Below are positions 40,481-40,731 of a DNA stretch of 40,731 bases, piece after piece. Position 1 is the first letter of the stretch; every line of letters starts with the position of its first letter. The position numbers and the translations under genes are program-made. The notes beneath the pieces were generated by a model. It did not search any database. It had not been told where the DNA came from and saw only the letters and a program-made list of their open reading frames with translations. Source of the stretch: Dehalococcoidia bacterium UBA5748 (GTDB taxonomy: Bacteria; Chloroflexota; Dehalococcoidia; Dehalococcoidales; UBA5627); contig DIFM01000003.1 in the NCBI GenBank assembly GCA_002419135.1, positions 1-40,731 of the forward strand, read 5' to 3'.

Positions 40481-40636
40481 TCAACTTTTCGTTTTATAGT
40501 TGTTAATCACCATGATATTTATTGGCAGAAGAATGAAATAAATAATTATGGTAAATATAACAAACGGGATAACAGTTGGTAGTTCCGTATGTCGGGGATA
40601 ATATGTACCAGCAGTAATAACAGTGGTCAATAGCAT
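40481..40636 (-). CDS. Possible 51-aa single-pass membrane protein
   Basis: A minus-strand frame from ATG at 40636 to TGA at 40481 encodes 51 residues with one clear membrane helix (PFVIFTIIIYFILLPINIMV) and a basic end (NNYKTKS). The frame stays open for some codons upstream, and a strong GAGGAGGG lies about 45 bases before this ATG in front of another ATG whose frame stops after nine codons. The real start is therefore unsure; a frameshift in the first codons would fit. No family is recognised. The rest of the stretch 40385-40731 holds nothing else recognisable. Confidence 0.35.
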   Translation of the reverse strand: MLLTTVITAGTYYPRHTELPTVIPFVIFTIIIYFILLPINIMVINNYKTKS

Positions 40637-40708
40637 TAAACAGTAGAAATGACTTGACTTTTCATTTTGCCCTCCTCAGTATACCTTCAGAAAGCACCCA
40701 ACTTACCT

Positions 40709-40731
40709 AAGGAAACTCTGAAAAAGTCCAC
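40709..40731. repeat. Terminal direct repeat, right copy
   Basis: This is the second copy of the 23-base sequence that opens the window, in the same orientation and ending exactly at the last base. If the ends join, the region after hisB runs directly into the IS200/IS605 remnant. Confidence 0.9.

Noticed and set aside
1..40731. Window as a circular plasmid or phage
   Set aside because: The content is core metabolic and envelope genes, without replication, partition or phage genes. End identity of 23 bases alone does not prove a circle.
1..40731. CRISPR arrays, tRNA or rRNA genes
   Set aside because: No regularly spaced repeats, cloverleaf or rRNA-like sequence was seen on either strand.

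Overview
This 40.7 kb window looks chromosomal and comes from a bacterium of moderate GC content. The best guess is Chloroflexota, close to Dehalococcoidia. The grounds are gene content and protein character: a two-gene minimal SUF system (sufC-sufB), a hisZ-dependent histidine operon, an NfeD/slipin pair and several IS remnants. No rRNA or tRNA gene is present to confirm this. The first and last 23 bases are identical, so the contig either closes on itself or broke at both ends in the same repeat.

Layout. (1) 1-3.6 kb: a decayed IS200/IS605 transposase, the minus-strand sufCB operon with its own promoter, palindrome and terminator, then a gene graveyard (tail of an ABC-2 permease, head of a steroid-reductase-like membrane protein cut by an IS110 remnant). 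(2) 3.6-6.1 kb: a small membrane protein and an AT-rich two-gene island, a PIN-GNAT-PUA-like protein overlapping an ASCH protein. This island is the best candidate for an undescribed system. (3) 6.3-10.8 kb: envelope polysaccharide genes (DUF1616 membrane protein, Wzx-type flippase, HPr-kinase-like P-loop protein, GT4 glycosyltransferase). (4) 10.9-12.4 kb: two unknown genes with their own promoter, and a DUF2283 protein. (5) 31.2 kb down to 12.6 kb, minus strand: about 20 tightly packed genes behind one good promoter. They encode GDP-D-glycero-D-manno-heptose synthesis (hddC, hddA, gmhA, gmhB plus a transaldolase), other nucleotide-sugar enzymes, glycosyltransferases, a polytopic membrane protein and four methyltransferases. 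(6) 31.6-34.5 kb: pilT and birA on the plus strand; slipin and a short NfeD on the minus strand. (7) 34.6-40.4 kb: hisZ-hisG-hisD-hisC-hisB. HisG is a tandem duplication of its catalytic unit with different motifs lost in each half.

How the parts work together. The long minus-strand operon most likely makes a methylated, heptose-containing surface glycan. GDP-heptose of this type is known from S-layer glycans, and no ADP-heptose (LPS core) enzymes are visible. The DUF1616/flippase block may export or assemble the same or another glycan. The his operon stops after hisB; hisH, hisA, hisF and hisI are not in the window.

Motif positions were read directly from the sequence. Family assignments rest on recognised motifs and protein character, since no database search was possible.
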